Origin: JAPOXR01 sp965199765
Lineage (GTDB): Bacteria; Pseudomonadota; Alphaproteobacteria; Rhodobacterales; Rhodobacteraceae
DNA length: 64,000 bases
Reading direction: 5' to 3'
Assembly (NCBI GenBank): GCA_965199765.1
Contig: CBDATC010000001.1
Coordinates: forward strand, 62,001 to 126,000
Shown here: piece by piece, positions 34,987-43,634 of the stretch
Numbering within the stretch: the first letter of the stretch is position 1
Layout: each line of letters opens with the position of its first letter
Program-made: the position numbers and the translations under genes
Notes under the pieces: model-generated
Told to the model about the DNA's origin: nothing
Database searches by the model: none
Seen by the model: the letters and a program-made list of their open reading frames with translations, nothing else

Positions 34987-36177
34987 ATGCTACTTGCAGA
35001 AAGGATTGAAACGATAGCGAGCGGCGAGGCGGGTGCATGGGAACCCTATTACCGTGCTCGCTCCATCGCGGCTGCAGGTGAGCCAATCACCGATCTGACA
35101 ATCGGCGACCACGACATCAAAACCGATCAATCTATCTTGAATGTGATGGCGCAGAACGCGCGGGCAGGCAAAACCGGTTACACGGAAGTGCCGGGCATAC
35201 GCCGGCTGCGTGAAGCCATTGCCGAGCGGGTGCAAGCGCGAACGGGCGTTGCAACCACTTATCGAAATGTCATTATAACCAGCGGCGGTCAGGGGGCTTT
35301 GATCGCTGCGCACCTCGCAGTTTTGAATAGCGGAGACCGGGCTGTTTACACGGATCCCTACTATCCGACCTATCCGGGCACGATCCGCGCTGCCGGCGGA
35401 ACGCCCATTGCTTTGCGAACCCGACCTGAAAACAGCTTTCGTCCCACCGCTAAGGACCTTGCCAAAGCAGCAAAGGGTGCCAAGAGCATTCTGTTCAACT
35501 CACCAAACAACCCCACGGGCGCGGTTTACCCACGCGAAACACAGGAACAGATCGCCGCGTGCTCGATAAACCATGACCTCTGGGCCATCTCCGATGAAGT
35601 CTACGATACGCAGATATGGAACGGCGAGCACATTTCGATCCGGTCTCTGCCAAACATGGAAGAACGAACCTTCGTTATCGGCTCCATGTCCAAAAGTTTT
35701 GCAATGACCGGCTCACGAATCGGCTGGCTCGTCGCACCGGCCGATGTTGCAAGCTCCATAGGTGAATTGATCACTGTCGTGACCTTCGGCATTCCGGAAT
35801 ACATCCAGGAAGCCGCGCTGTTTGCACTGGAACAGGGTATCGGGTTTGAGAATCGCATTGCGGAACCGTTTCGTCGTCGCAGGCGAACCGCGCTTGATAT
35901 ATTGGCTAGTCAAAACACCATAAAACTCACACCGCCGAACGGAGCCATGTATCTGATGCTTGATATCCGGGCGACCGGCTGCAGCGGATTGGACTTTGCC
36001 AACCTCTTGCTGGATCAAGAGAACATTGCTGTCATGCCGGGTGAAAGTTTCGGCGTTTCAGCAGCCGGACATGTGCGAATTGCCATGACTGTGGCGGAGG
36101 ATCATCTTGGCTCCGCCCTGAGGCGAATGATAAGTCTCGCAGAGCGCTTGGCTTCGAAACACGCATCGAACAGCTAA
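34987..36177 (+). CDS. Class I/II PLP-dependent aminotransferase
   Basis: Fold-type I aminotransferase of 396 residues, in the AspC/AraT-like group. The landmarks are the TGYTEVPGIRRLREAIA segment, SPNNPTGAVY near residue 178, SDEVYD, the PLP Lys in GSMSKSFAMTGSRIGW near 237 and the C-terminal substrate Arg in AAGHVRIAM. It is followed, 96 bases later, by a PLP decarboxylase in the same direction. The pair could convert amino acids to 2-oxo acids and amines, but the substrates are not evident. Confidence 0.9.
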   Translation: MLLAERIETIASGEAGAWEPYYRARSIAAAGEPITDLTIGDHDIKTDQSILNVMAQNARAGKTGYTEVPGIRRLREAIAERVQARTGVATTYRNVIITSGGQGALIAAHLAVLNSGDRAVYTDPYYPTYPGTIRAAGGTPIALRTRPENSFRPTAKDLAKAAKGAKSILFNSPNNPTGAVYPRETQEQIAACSINHDLWAISDEVYDTQIWNGEHISIRSLPNMEERTFVIGSMSKSFAMTGSRIGWLVAPADVASSIGELITVVTFGIPEYIQEAALFALEQGIGFENRIAEPFRRRRRTALDILASQNTIKLTPPNGAMYLMLDIRATGCSGLDFANLLLDQENIAVMPGESFGVSAAGHVRIAMTVAEDHLGSALRRMISLAERLASKHASNS

Positions 36178-36273
36178 TTGCTCTTCGGAGTTTTTCGTCG
36201 TTCAAATTAAACAACTTGCACAGTAACATTTCTAGCGGCTGCAGCTTCCGGCTTTGCTGAATTGAGGACACAA

Positions 36274-37713
36274 ATGCGGTATTCCGACCTTCCTGAATGG
36301 GCTTCCAAAGCTGGCGAATGGGCTGGCAGATATTTCGAGACACTGTCTGGACGCAGGGTTCGTCCCAACGTTTTGCCGGGTGAGATATACAATCAGCTGC
36401 CCGACGCGGCACCGGAAAATCCCGAGCCGATGACCGAGGTGTTCGCCGATTTTGAACGGCTCGTTCCCGATGCGATGACGCATTGGCAGCATCCACGGTT
36501 CTTTGCCTATTTTCCGGCGAACGCGGCACCGGCCTCTATACTTGCAGAACAGCTGATCAGCTCGCTAGCCTGCAACTGCATGCTCTGGCAGACCTCACCG
36601 GCTGCCACTGAAATCGAACAGCGAATGATGGAATGGTTTCGCAAAGCCGTCGGACTGCCGGACCAATTCACTGGCGTGATTCAGGACAGCGCGACAACCG
36701 CCACCCTTTGCTCAGTGCTGACCATGCGGGAACTTGCCTTGAAATGGCAAGGATTGGAAACGGGGATGTCCAGTCAACCTGTCCTGCGGATTTACGCGAG
36801 TGCAGAAAATCATTCTTCAATCGACAAAGCCGTGCGAATCTCTGGCATAGGCCAAGCTAATCTGGTCAAGATTCCAACTGACTCGAAGCTGGCGATGAGT
36901 GCAAACCTGCTTAGACAAGCCATCTTGCAAGACATTGAAAGCGGTTTCACGCCCGCGGGAGTCGTCTTATGCATCGGCGGAACTGCGAATGGAGCATGCG
37001 ACCGGCTGAACGAGATCGTTGAAGTCGCTCGGGAATTTGATCTGTACAGCCACGTCGATGCAGCTTGGGCAGGCGCGGCGACGATGTGTCCGGAATACCG
37101 ATTTCTATGGGATGGCATCGAAGGCGTGGATTCAATTGTGATCAATCCAAACAAATGGACCGGTGCGCAGATTGACTGCAGCGTGCAATTTCTTGCTCGT
37201 CCAAGTCAACAAGCCGCTGCCGTAGGAATGCGCCCGGCTTACTTGAAGACAGTGGGATTGACAGACATCACCGACCTCAGCGAATTATCGATTCCGCTGG
37301 GCCGCAGATTTCGTGCGCTCAAATTGTGGTTTGTCTTCCGTGCGTATGGCTTGAGCGGTTTGCGCAAATTGGTTCGTGACCATATCAGGTGGATCCGAAT
37401 GGTCGAAAAGCGGTTTGAGTCAGATCCAGGGTTCGATGTGGTGACCAGCAGTCTGTTAGCGCTGTTCACATTCCGCTTGAACGACACAAACGGAAATTCC
37501 GACGAATTGACGATGGAGCTGCTGCGCAGGGTGAATGAAGATGGTCGAATTTATCTCACCCCGTCTGAATTCGAAGACCGACCAACCATCCGAATGACGG
37601 CCGGCACATTCAGCTGCACAGAAGAGGACGTGCTTTCGGCCTATGATGTTGTGCGTGAAATCGCTGATTCTCTGCTGTCAATCCGCGTCAAGCCAACGCA
37701 ATCGTCTGGTTAA
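36274..37713 (+). CDS. Group II PLP-dependent amino-acid decarboxylase (aromatic-type)
   Basis: Decarboxylase of the DOPA/tyrosine/tryptophan/2,4-diaminobutyrate family, about 479 residues. Motifs are HPRFFAYFPANAAPASILAE near residue 80, the PLP-stacking His in AENHSSIDKA, the PLP Asp in HVDAAWAGAA and the PLP Lys in INPNKWTGAQ. In the last, Asn replaces the usual His before Lys. The usual TGTTSTGAxD reads IGGTANGACD. These changes suggest altered substrate specificity. The ATG at 36274 has GAGGA 7 bases upstream. Its 3' end overlaps the desaturase gene tail-to-tail by 26 bases. Confidence 0.88.
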   Translation: MRYSDLPEWASKAGEWAGRYFETLSGRRVRPNVLPGEIYNQLPDAAPENPEPMTEVFADFERLVPDAMTHWQHPRFFAYFPANAAPASILAEQLISSLACNCMLWQTSPAATEIEQRMMEWFRKAVGLPDQFTGVIQDSATTATLCSVLTMRELALKWQGLETGMSSQPVLRIYASAENHSSIDKAVRISGIGQANLVKIPTDSKLAMSANLLRQAILQDIESGFTPAGVVLCIGGTANGACDRLNEIVEVAREFDLYSHVDAAWAGAATMCPEYRFLWDGIEGVDSIVINPNKWTGAQIDCSVQFLARPSQQAAAVGMRPAYLKTVGLTDITDLSELSIPLGRRFRALKLWFVFRAYGLSGLRKLVRDHIRWIRMVEKRFESDPGFDVVTSSLLALFTFRLNDTNGNSDELTMELLRRVNEDGRIYLTPSEFEDRPTIRMTAGTFSCTEEDVLSAYDVVREIADSLLSIRVKPTQSSG

Positions 37714-38767
37714 GCCTTGCCGCTATCGGATGGGGAGATCCGGCATCGGCAGGCAATTCTCGCCTCACAAAATACCGCGGATCGCGGATCTGCCGGCTGA
37801 GAGCCGGAATCATCTCGCGATAGGCTTCAAGGACGCTGTTATATGCTGGCGGACAGTCGTGCTTTATTTCCTCGTGCAGCGCCGGCAGCGAATAGAACGG
37901 AACCATTGGGAACATGTGATGCTCAACATGGTAGTTCATATTGGAATAAACAAATTTAAGGACCGGATTGAGATAGACCGTCCTTGTGTTCAGCCGATGA
38001 TCAGGAATGTCCTCCGCCAACCCCGCATGCTGCGTGGCCGACAGAATGCTGTGAAGCCATGACCCGTAAAATGTTGGTAAACCGATAAACAGCAGTGGAA
38101 GAATGCTGCCGGCAAGAATCGACCAAAGAACTACCGCGATCAACACACCGATCTGAATACGGGCGTGCAAAATAACTTTCGGAAACTCCGATTCGGGCAG
38201 ATAGCTTCTTTCTTCGTCCGACAGCCGCTTAAAGCAATGCTGAATGGTTCGGCCGAGTTCATTCACTCCGGCTCGAAGGTGTAAAATGTTAAGAACCATT
38301 CCCCATACATCCGGCGGACGCGGGTAGGCGATTTCCGGATCCCGTCCCACGACAATTGTATCCGTGTGATGCCGGGCGTGACTCCATCGCCAAAGATATG
38401 GATTCTTGAATGACATGAATCCAAGCACGGCCAAAAAAAACTCATTGATTGAGCGCGAACGAAACGGCGTTCCGTGCAGACATTCATGAAATCGCGATTC
38501 GGCGCAAGAACCATACAGCACGCCATAAATCACAAAAGCCGGAACGGCGAACCAAGTTCCCAAGCTTAGAAAGGCGAGCGTGCCCGACCCTGCCAGCAAA
38601 ACAAACCAAACCACATAATTTCGCCACACCTCCGAGTCGCTGCGCTTCATCAACTGCTTCATCCGCTTGCGGGGAACCTCGCAAACATACCAATCCTCAT
38701 GCTTGAAATCAGCCGTTTCTGGGTTATCGGTCAGCCGGTAATTTCGAGGCTCTGCCGAATCATTCAT
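37688..38767 (-). CDS. Membrane fatty-acid desaturase / hydroxylase (MocD-like)
   Basis: Diiron membrane enzyme, about 359 residues from the ATG at 38767; a TTG at 38812 would add 15 residues. The three histidine boxes that bind the iron pair are HECLH, HARHH and HVEHH. Four to six hydrophobic segments surround them, for example WFVLLAGSGTLAFLSLGTWF. It resembles the rhizobial MocD/alkane-hydroxylase-like desaturases more than acyl-ACP desaturases. Whether it desaturates lipids or hydroxylates another substrate is open. It is divergent from the LacI-type gene at 38912, with which it may share a control region. Confidence 0.88.
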   Translation of the reverse strand: MNDSAEPRNYRLTDNPETADFKHEDWYVCEVPRKRMKQLMKRSDSEVWRNYVVWFVLLAGSGTLAFLSLGTWFAVPAFVIYGVLYGSCAESRFHECLHGTPFRSRSINEFFLAVLGFMSFKNPYLWRWSHARHHTDTIVVGRDPEIAYPRPPDVWGMVLNILHLRAGVNELGRTIQHCFKRLSDEERSYLPESEFPKVILHARIQIGVLIAVVLWSILAGSILPLLFIGLPTFYGSWLHSILSATQHAGLAEDIPDHRLNTRTVYLNPVLKFVYSNMNYHVEHHMFPMVPFYSLPALHEEIKHDCPPAYNSVLEAYREMIPALSRQIRDPRYFVRRELPADAGSPHPIAARLNQTIALA

Positions 38768-38854
38768 GACATCCACATCGTTCTGGTTTGCCCTCAGGTT
38801 TAGAAAATCCAACCTTTTCTCGCCATTTCAACCGCTAGGATTGATAATCTTGCA

Positions 38855-38888
38855 AATCTATCCTTGGGCACAGTATTGTGGATAGATT
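38855..38888. promoter_or_regulatory. Perfect 9-bp inverted repeat, candidate operator for the adjacent LacI-type regulator
   Basis: AATCTATCC at 38855-38863 is mirrored by GGATAGATT at 38880-38888, with a 16-base spacer. The same 9-mer occurs once more at 40038-40046, upstream of dctP. A possible promoter for the regulator (TTGCAA at 38850, TATTGT at 38874, spacer 18) is interleaved with the two arms, so occupancy would block it. The role as operator is inference. Confidence 0.55.
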
Positions 38889-38911
38889 CTATCCCAATTG
38901 GATTTGTTGAC

Positions 38912-39925
38912 ATGGCTAAACGGGTAACCATCGCCGATGTGGCAAAACACGCTGGTGTGAGCGTCGCAACCGTTGATCGGGTACTGAGCAAACGCCGAAA
39001 CGTCCGGCCCGAAACCGCCGTAGTTGTTCGGTCCGCAGCCGCTTCTTTAGGATTTTACGCAGCACCGCTTTTGAATATGCGGGTTAACGAAATGATTCCT
39101 AAAAAAACGCTGGGATTCGTTTTGCAAAAGAAGACCAAGAGCTTCTACAAGCGGCTCGCGGAAGATCTTGCCAAGCAGAGCGCCTCCTTGGCGGAATGCC
39201 GGGCGACAACCCGAATAAAGTTTGTCGGCGAGCTTAGCGTCGAACCAATTATTCGTGCTCTTCGCGAACTGGTTGATGATGGAGTGGACAGCATTGGCGT
39301 CGTCGCGCTTGAACACCCACACCTGCATGACGAAATCGAACGACTTTCCAACCAAGGCGTTGCCGTCTGGTCCCTGCTCAGCAACTTATCCTCGCCGCAC
39401 ATCGCTGGATTTATCGGCATTGATGCCCGCAAAGCGGGCAGGACTTCGGCATGGGCAATGGCGCGCTGCGCCCGACCGCAAAGTTCTATTGGTGTCCTGA
39501 TTGGCAGTTTCCGGTATCGATCGCACGAAGATCGAGAAGGTGGATTTCGATCATATTTTGGTGAACGGCATCCCGAATTCCAACTGCTGCAATCCATTTC
39601 CTATCTTGATAACAGCGGCGGCGCATTCGAGGCTGTGTCCGAACTCATTTCGAAACATGAAGATTTGGGTGGCATCTATCTCGTCGGCGGAGGTGCAAGA
39701 GGAGCTATAGAAGCATTGTTCGCGGAAAACGCAGCCGATAGGATTGCTTTCGTCTGCCACGAACTCACGACGGCTACCCGCAACGCGCTTATTGACGGTG
39801 CAATCGACTTTGTTGTCGATAGTCCGACTCAAGAGATCGCCAGACACGCAGTCCGGGCGTTGTCCGGGCTCGACACGAAGATGGGGTTTTTGGACTTCCG
39901 CGTATTCGTTTCAGAAAATGTCTGA
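38912..39925 (+). CDS. LacI-family transcriptional regulator
   Basis: Repressor or activator of 337 residues with an N-terminal helix-turn-helix and hinge helix (TIADVAKHAGVSVATVDRVLS, residues 6-26), followed by a periplasmic-binding-protein-like sensor domain. The ATG at 38912 starts MAKRVTIADV; an upstream in-frame start at 38864 would add 16 residues unlike the family. It precedes the TRAP operon at 40212 in the same direction and likely controls it and itself through the AATCTATCC motif. The ligand is unknown but probably related to the TRAP substrate. Confidence 0.93.
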   Translation: MAKRVTIADVAKHAGVSVATVDRVLSKRRNVRPETAVVVRSAAASLGFYAAPLLNMRVNEMIPKKTLGFVLQKKTKSFYKRLAEDLAKQSASLAECRATTRIKFVGELSVEPIIRALRELVDDGVDSIGVVALEHPHLHDEIERLSNQGVAVWSLLSNLSSPHIAGFIGIDARKAGRTSAWAMARCARPQSSIGVLIGSFRYRSHEDREGGFRSYFGERHPEFQLLQSISYLDNSGGAFEAVSELISKHEDLGGIYLVGGGARGAIEALFAENAADRIAFVCHELTTATRNALIDGAIDFVVDSPTQEIARHAVRALSGLDTKMGFLDFRVFVSENV

Positions 39926-40211
39926 CTGGAACTCACCACCTCTGCGGCTTAGCGGAACCATTGATTTCTCAGTCAGTCGAACGAGGGTGCTTTCATCCTG
40001 TCAACGAGCCGCTTGCCTAACTCGGACATTGTGCAAGAATCTATCCCAAGGTCGTGAGAATCGCAGCGATCTGGACAGTCAGTTGCGTAAATGTATTGAG
40101 TTTCAGCAAGCACGGGCGTAATCACCCGGTGTCGGGTGGGTTGCCTGCCGGACGTTTTGTTTCAGGGAATTCTTCCCTAGCCTTAATTGCTGATCTAAGG
40201 AGGTACACCAT
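39926..40211 (+). promoter_or_regulatory. Control region of the TRAP/catabolic operon
   Basis: Interval of 286 bases. It carries the 9-mer AATCTATCC (40038-40046) shared with the regulator promoter and, downstream, a 6-bp hairpin (CACCCG, loop GTGT, CGGGTG, 40123-40138) in the presumed leader. A very strong ribosome-binding site, AAGGAGG, lies 10 bases before the dctP ATG, which fits high expression of a binding protein. Confidence 0.5.
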
Positions 40212-41228
40212 ATGCTCTTGCGCAAAGCTTTTGTGAGCGCGGCGGTTGTTTCACTGCTCGCTGCACCGTCGTTCGCAGCTGATTACAAGCTGCGTATCCA
40301 AACACATTTTCCTGCCACATCAACGCCTGGCGAACTCATCGGACAATTTATTGATGACGTTCAAACCATGTCGGGCGGCGCACTTGAAATCCAAATGCAC
40401 TACAACTCGGAAGTGGTCGCTCAAAATGAGACCCTTGGAGCTGTGTCACAAGGAATTCTTGACTGTGACATGACAGGTGCGTCAGGAAATGTCGGCAAAG
40501 ACGCCGGCTTCCAATTTGCCGGAGACATCATGGGCGGTTACGATACTCCGTACCAGTTTTTGGCATGGTTCCATCATGCCGGTGGGCGGAATGCGGTCCA
40601 GTCCCACCTCTACGATCCGCTGAACGTGCATCTGGTTGGTCTCTGGCTGCAAGGCCATGAATCATTGTCATCAAACAATCCGCTGGCCAGTTTTGATGAC
40701 CTTAAAGACTGGAAGTTCCGCTCACCGCCGGGACTTGAGACTGAAATTTTCGCGTCGTTCGGAGCCAAACCCATCGTGATGGATTTTGGTGAAGTTCCCA
40801 ACGCGCTTCGCACGGGGATCGTCGACGGCGCAGATGCCTCGACCCTCAATACAAACGTTTCGCTCGGCTTATTTGATATCGCATCGCATGCAACCTATCC
40901 CGGTTTCCACTCGATGCCAACCGAGACGCTTGCATGCAACAAGGACGCTTGGGGTGGACTTCCCGAACATATTCAGCGGATCATTGAGGTTGCTCTTTAC
41001 CGAACAGCGCTCAATCTCGCGATGTTGACCGAAATCAAGGACAAGCGAGCCGCCAAGATGCTTCTTGAGGAAGGCGTGACTCTTCATGACTGGTCGCAGG
41101 AAGACAGAAAGGCATTCCGCGCATTTGCCCGCGAACGCTGGCTTGAATGGAGATCAAAGTCTCCGGCAGCGAGCGCGATTGTCGACAGCCATGTCGCCTT
41201 TATGGATGAGCTTGGATTGCTTCAATAA
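40212..41228 (+). CDS. dctP: TRAP transporter substrate-binding protein, DctP family
   Basis: Periplasmic receptor of a tripartite ATP-independent transporter, 338 residues. An N-terminal signal peptide with cleavage after SFAA (about residue 23) is clear. The carboxylate-binding Arg of the family is in LKDWKFRSPPG near residue 172, and EVPNALRTGIVDGADAS is the conserved C-lobe motif. The protein looks closest to the TakP/2-oxoacid branch, judged by eye. The substrate is therefore probably an organic or sugar acid. A terminator-like hairpin follows the gene. Confidence 0.93.
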   Translation: MLLRKAFVSAAVVSLLAAPSFAADYKLRIQTHFPATSTPGELIGQFIDDVQTMSGGALEIQMHYNSEVVAQNETLGAVSQGILDCDMTGASGNVGKDAGFQFAGDIMGGYDTPYQFLAWFHHAGGRNAVQSHLYDPLNVHLVGLWLQGHESLSSNNPLASFDDLKDWKFRSPPGLETEIFASFGAKPIVMDFGEVPNALRTGIVDGADASTLNTNVSLGLFDIASHATYPGFHSMPTETLACNKDAWGGLPEHIQRIIEVALYRTALNLAMLTEIKDKRAAKMLLEEGVTLHDWSQEDRKAFRAFARERWLEWRSKSPAASAIVDSHVAFMDELGLLQ

Positions 41229-41245
41229 ATAACTCTAGGTTCCGG

Positions 41246-41280
41246 GCGCCGGCTGATTTCAGTCGGCGCTTCTTCTTTTT
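41246..41280 (+). terminator. Terminator-like hairpin between dctP and dctQ
   Basis: GCGCCGGCTGA pairs with TCAGTCGGCGC (one G-T pair), followed by TTCTTCTTTTT. This is a good intrinsic-terminator shape inside the operon. Partial read-through would give more binding protein than permease, a common arrangement. Confidence 0.75.
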
Positions 41281-41304
41281 GCTATTCCAACCCCGGTGGT
41301 GTCC

Positions 41305-41907
41305 ATGGAACAGAAGCTTGCGCCTGCGCCCTCGGAGGGGCTGATCCTGAAGAGAATCTGGGCGTGGCTTGTCGCTCGGCCACCCGAACCGATGGTGACT
41401 TGGATCGATCGGTTTAACGGCTTTGTCTGTCGGGTTGCTATGGCTTTGACGGCGATTGCGGTCATTGCGACATTTTATGAAGTCGTTTTGCGGTATGTGT
41501 TCGGAAAGCCAACTCTTTGGGTCAACGAACTGACTTTGTGGATGGGAAGCGTTATTTTCCTTATGGCTGGTGTATACGCCATGCAGCGGCGTTCGCATAT
41601 CCGCATCACCGCGGTTTACGACCTGATGTCACCGCGGATGAAACTGCTCTGCGATGTGCTTTCAACACTGGTTGTCGTCGCTTACGCGTTCATGATGATC
41701 TATGCCGGTTTCGGTGTCGCTTGGAAAACGCTCATTTCGTGGGAAAGATTCGGGACGTTCTGGAACCCTCCTATTCCTGCGACTGTGAAGCCGCTGGTGT
41801 TAATCGCGACAGCGCTCGTTGCGATTCAGGCCGTAAACAATCTCTTCGCCGACTCTCGCGGCACATTGAACAGCTCCGGCCCCAATGAACACCGTCGGAA
41901 AGGATGA
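41305..41907 (+). CDS. dctQ: TRAP transporter small permease, DctQ family
   Basis: Small integral membrane subunit, about 200 residues, with four hydrophobic helices starting at FVCRVAMALTAIAVIATFYEV. The conserved features are LRYVFGKPTLWVNELTLWMG and RRSHIRITAVYDLM. The ATG at 41305 is chosen; two GTG codons just upstream are in frame. It lies 76 bases after dctP, beyond the hairpin. The gap to dctM is unusually long, 205 bases. Confidence 0.93.
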   Translation: MEQKLAPAPSEGLILKRIWAWLVARPPEPMVTWIDRFNGFVCRVAMALTAIAVIATFYEVVLRYVFGKPTLWVNELTLWMGSVIFLMAGVYAMQRRSHIRITAVYDLMSPRMKLLCDVLSTLVVVAYAFMMIYAGFGVAWKTLISWERFGTFWNPPIPATVKPLVLIATALVAIQAVNNLFADSRGTLNSSGPNEHRRKG

Positions 41908-42112
41908 GGAATGGAAATCATCCTGGGGCGGGTTGCGATCGGAGCGGTTCTTTGCCCGAGTACGCACAATCGAAGGTTATCGGTATTCGGAACTCTGGGA
42001 ATCAAACCGCGGACCGCGGCATTGGCTAGCTCAAGCATTCAAGATACAATTCAATATCCATCTGCTTTTCCAACGACGTTGATTGCAGTAACACAGTTAG
42101 AATGACCAACTG

Positions 42113-43591
42113 ATGGATATCGGCACACTTTCACTGCTGCTCTTGATTGCAGTATTTGTTTTGCTTGCGATCGGAGTTCCGCTGGGCTTTGCAACAGGTC
42201 TTCTCGGCTCAATCATAATCCTAACCAATTTCGGTGTTCCCGGTCTGGGACTCGTGATGCAGCGCGTCTATGACCTAGCTATCACCTATTCCATCATCGC
42301 CGTACCGCTCTTCATTGTAATGGCATCGCTTCTCGAGAGAAGCGGAATAGCAAAAGATATGTATAACTCGCTGAATATCGCGCTTGGCAGACTGCGCGGC
42401 GGCGTTGCCATCGTCACAACAGTCATGGCCGTGATTATGGCCGCAATGTCGGGAATCATCGGTGGCGAGATTGTCCTCTTGGGATTGGTTGCTCTTCCGC
42501 AGATGCTGCGTCTTGGATACAACAAACATCTCGCAATCGGGACAATCTGCGCCGGCGGCTCGCTGGGCACCATGATCCCCCCATCTGTTGTCCTTATCAT
42601 TTTCGGACTGATCACCGAGACATCAATTACCGCTCTGTTCACCGCCGCATTTGTGCCAGGATTGATGCTGGCAACGACCTATATCGGCTACATCATTGTT
42701 TTGACCCGTCTGAAACCAAGCCTTGCGCCATTGCCTGAAGAGATTGGGGAAAATCGTGTACACATGACTGACACGGCGCCCTTCTTCGAGCTTGCAATGT
42801 GTTTATTTCCGGTGCTTGTCGGTTTGCTCGGCGTTTTTGCTTTACGGTTCTCGGGCGCTGACGGCATCGCGCAGATTGCCGGCTTCATTTTCGCAAGTTC
42901 CGCCGCCGGTCTGCTGCTTGTTTATCTTATCCGCCGCAAGACCAATGTCCCGATTGCAAAGGGACTGCTGCCGCCTTTGATCGTGGTCGATTTAGTACTA
43001 GGATCGATTTATGGCGGAGTAACCGGCATAACCGAAGCCGCGGCCATGGGTGTTGTCGCGACTTTCGTCCTGATCACAATCCGCCAAGAGCTTGGTCTGC
43101 AGATGGTGCTGGAAAGCCTTGAACAGACTTTCAGATCGGTGGGCACTATTCTCTGGGTGACATTCGGCGCCACTGTTCTGGCAGGTGCGTACAGCTTGTC
43201 AGGCGGCAACGCGTATGTGGCCAATCAGATTTTCGGTCTCGAAATCGCGCCAATCGGCATAATCTTAATCATGATGCTGATTTTTCTAATCCTAGGGATG
43301 TTTATGGACTGGATCGGCATTGTGCTTTTGACAATGCCGGTATTTATGCCCATTGTAATTAAACTTGGCTACGACCCGGTTTGGTTCGGCATTCTTTTCT
43401 GCGTCAACATGCAGGTTGCCTTCCTCACTCCGCCGTTTGGGTCGGCGGCCTTTTATCTGAAGAGTGTAACTCCACCGGAGATTGATCTGGTTACGATCTA
43501 TCGTTCGTTCGGGCCGTTCATCTGTTTGCAGCTGGCAGTGCTCGCCCTCCTAGTTACCTTTCCAGAAATCTCGCTCTTCTTAATCAGATAA
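42113..43591 (+). CDS. dctM: TRAP transporter large permease, DctM family
   Basis: Main translocation subunit of the TRAP system, 492 residues with about 12-14 helices. Family motifs include FATGLLGSIII, IMAAMSGIIGGEIVLLGLVALP, the ICAGGSLGTMIPPS loop and the C-terminal TPPFGSAAFYLKSVTPPEI. It is longer than most DctM proteins (about 430) because of an insertion near residues 200-290. It is followed 43 bases later by the dehydrogenase gene with its own AAAGGAG. Confidence 0.95.
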   Translation: MDIGTLSLLLLIAVFVLLAIGVPLGFATGLLGSIIILTNFGVPGLGLVMQRVYDLAITYSIIAVPLFIVMASLLERSGIAKDMYNSLNIALGRLRGGVAIVTTVMAVIMAAMSGIIGGEIVLLGLVALPQMLRLGYNKHLAIGTICAGGSLGTMIPPSVVLIIFGLITETSITALFTAAFVPGLMLATTYIGYIIVLTRLKPSLAPLPEEIGENRVHMTDTAPFFELAMCLFPVLVGLLGVFALRFSGADGIAQIAGFIFASSAAGLLLVYLIRRKTNVPIAKGLLPPLIVVDLVLGSIYGGVTGITEAAAMGVVATFVLITIRQELGLQMVLESLEQTFRSVGTILWVTFGATVLAGAYSLSGGNAYVANQIFGLEIAPIGIILIMMLIFLILGMFMDWIGIVLLTMPVFMPIVIKLGYDPVWFGILFCVNMQVAFLTPPFGSAAFYLKSVTPPEIDLVTIYRSFGPFICLQLAVLALLVTFPEISLFLIR

Positions 43592-43634
43592 GCACAGACT
43601 GATATCTTCCTCGGGCAGCGCAAAGGAGTTCACC

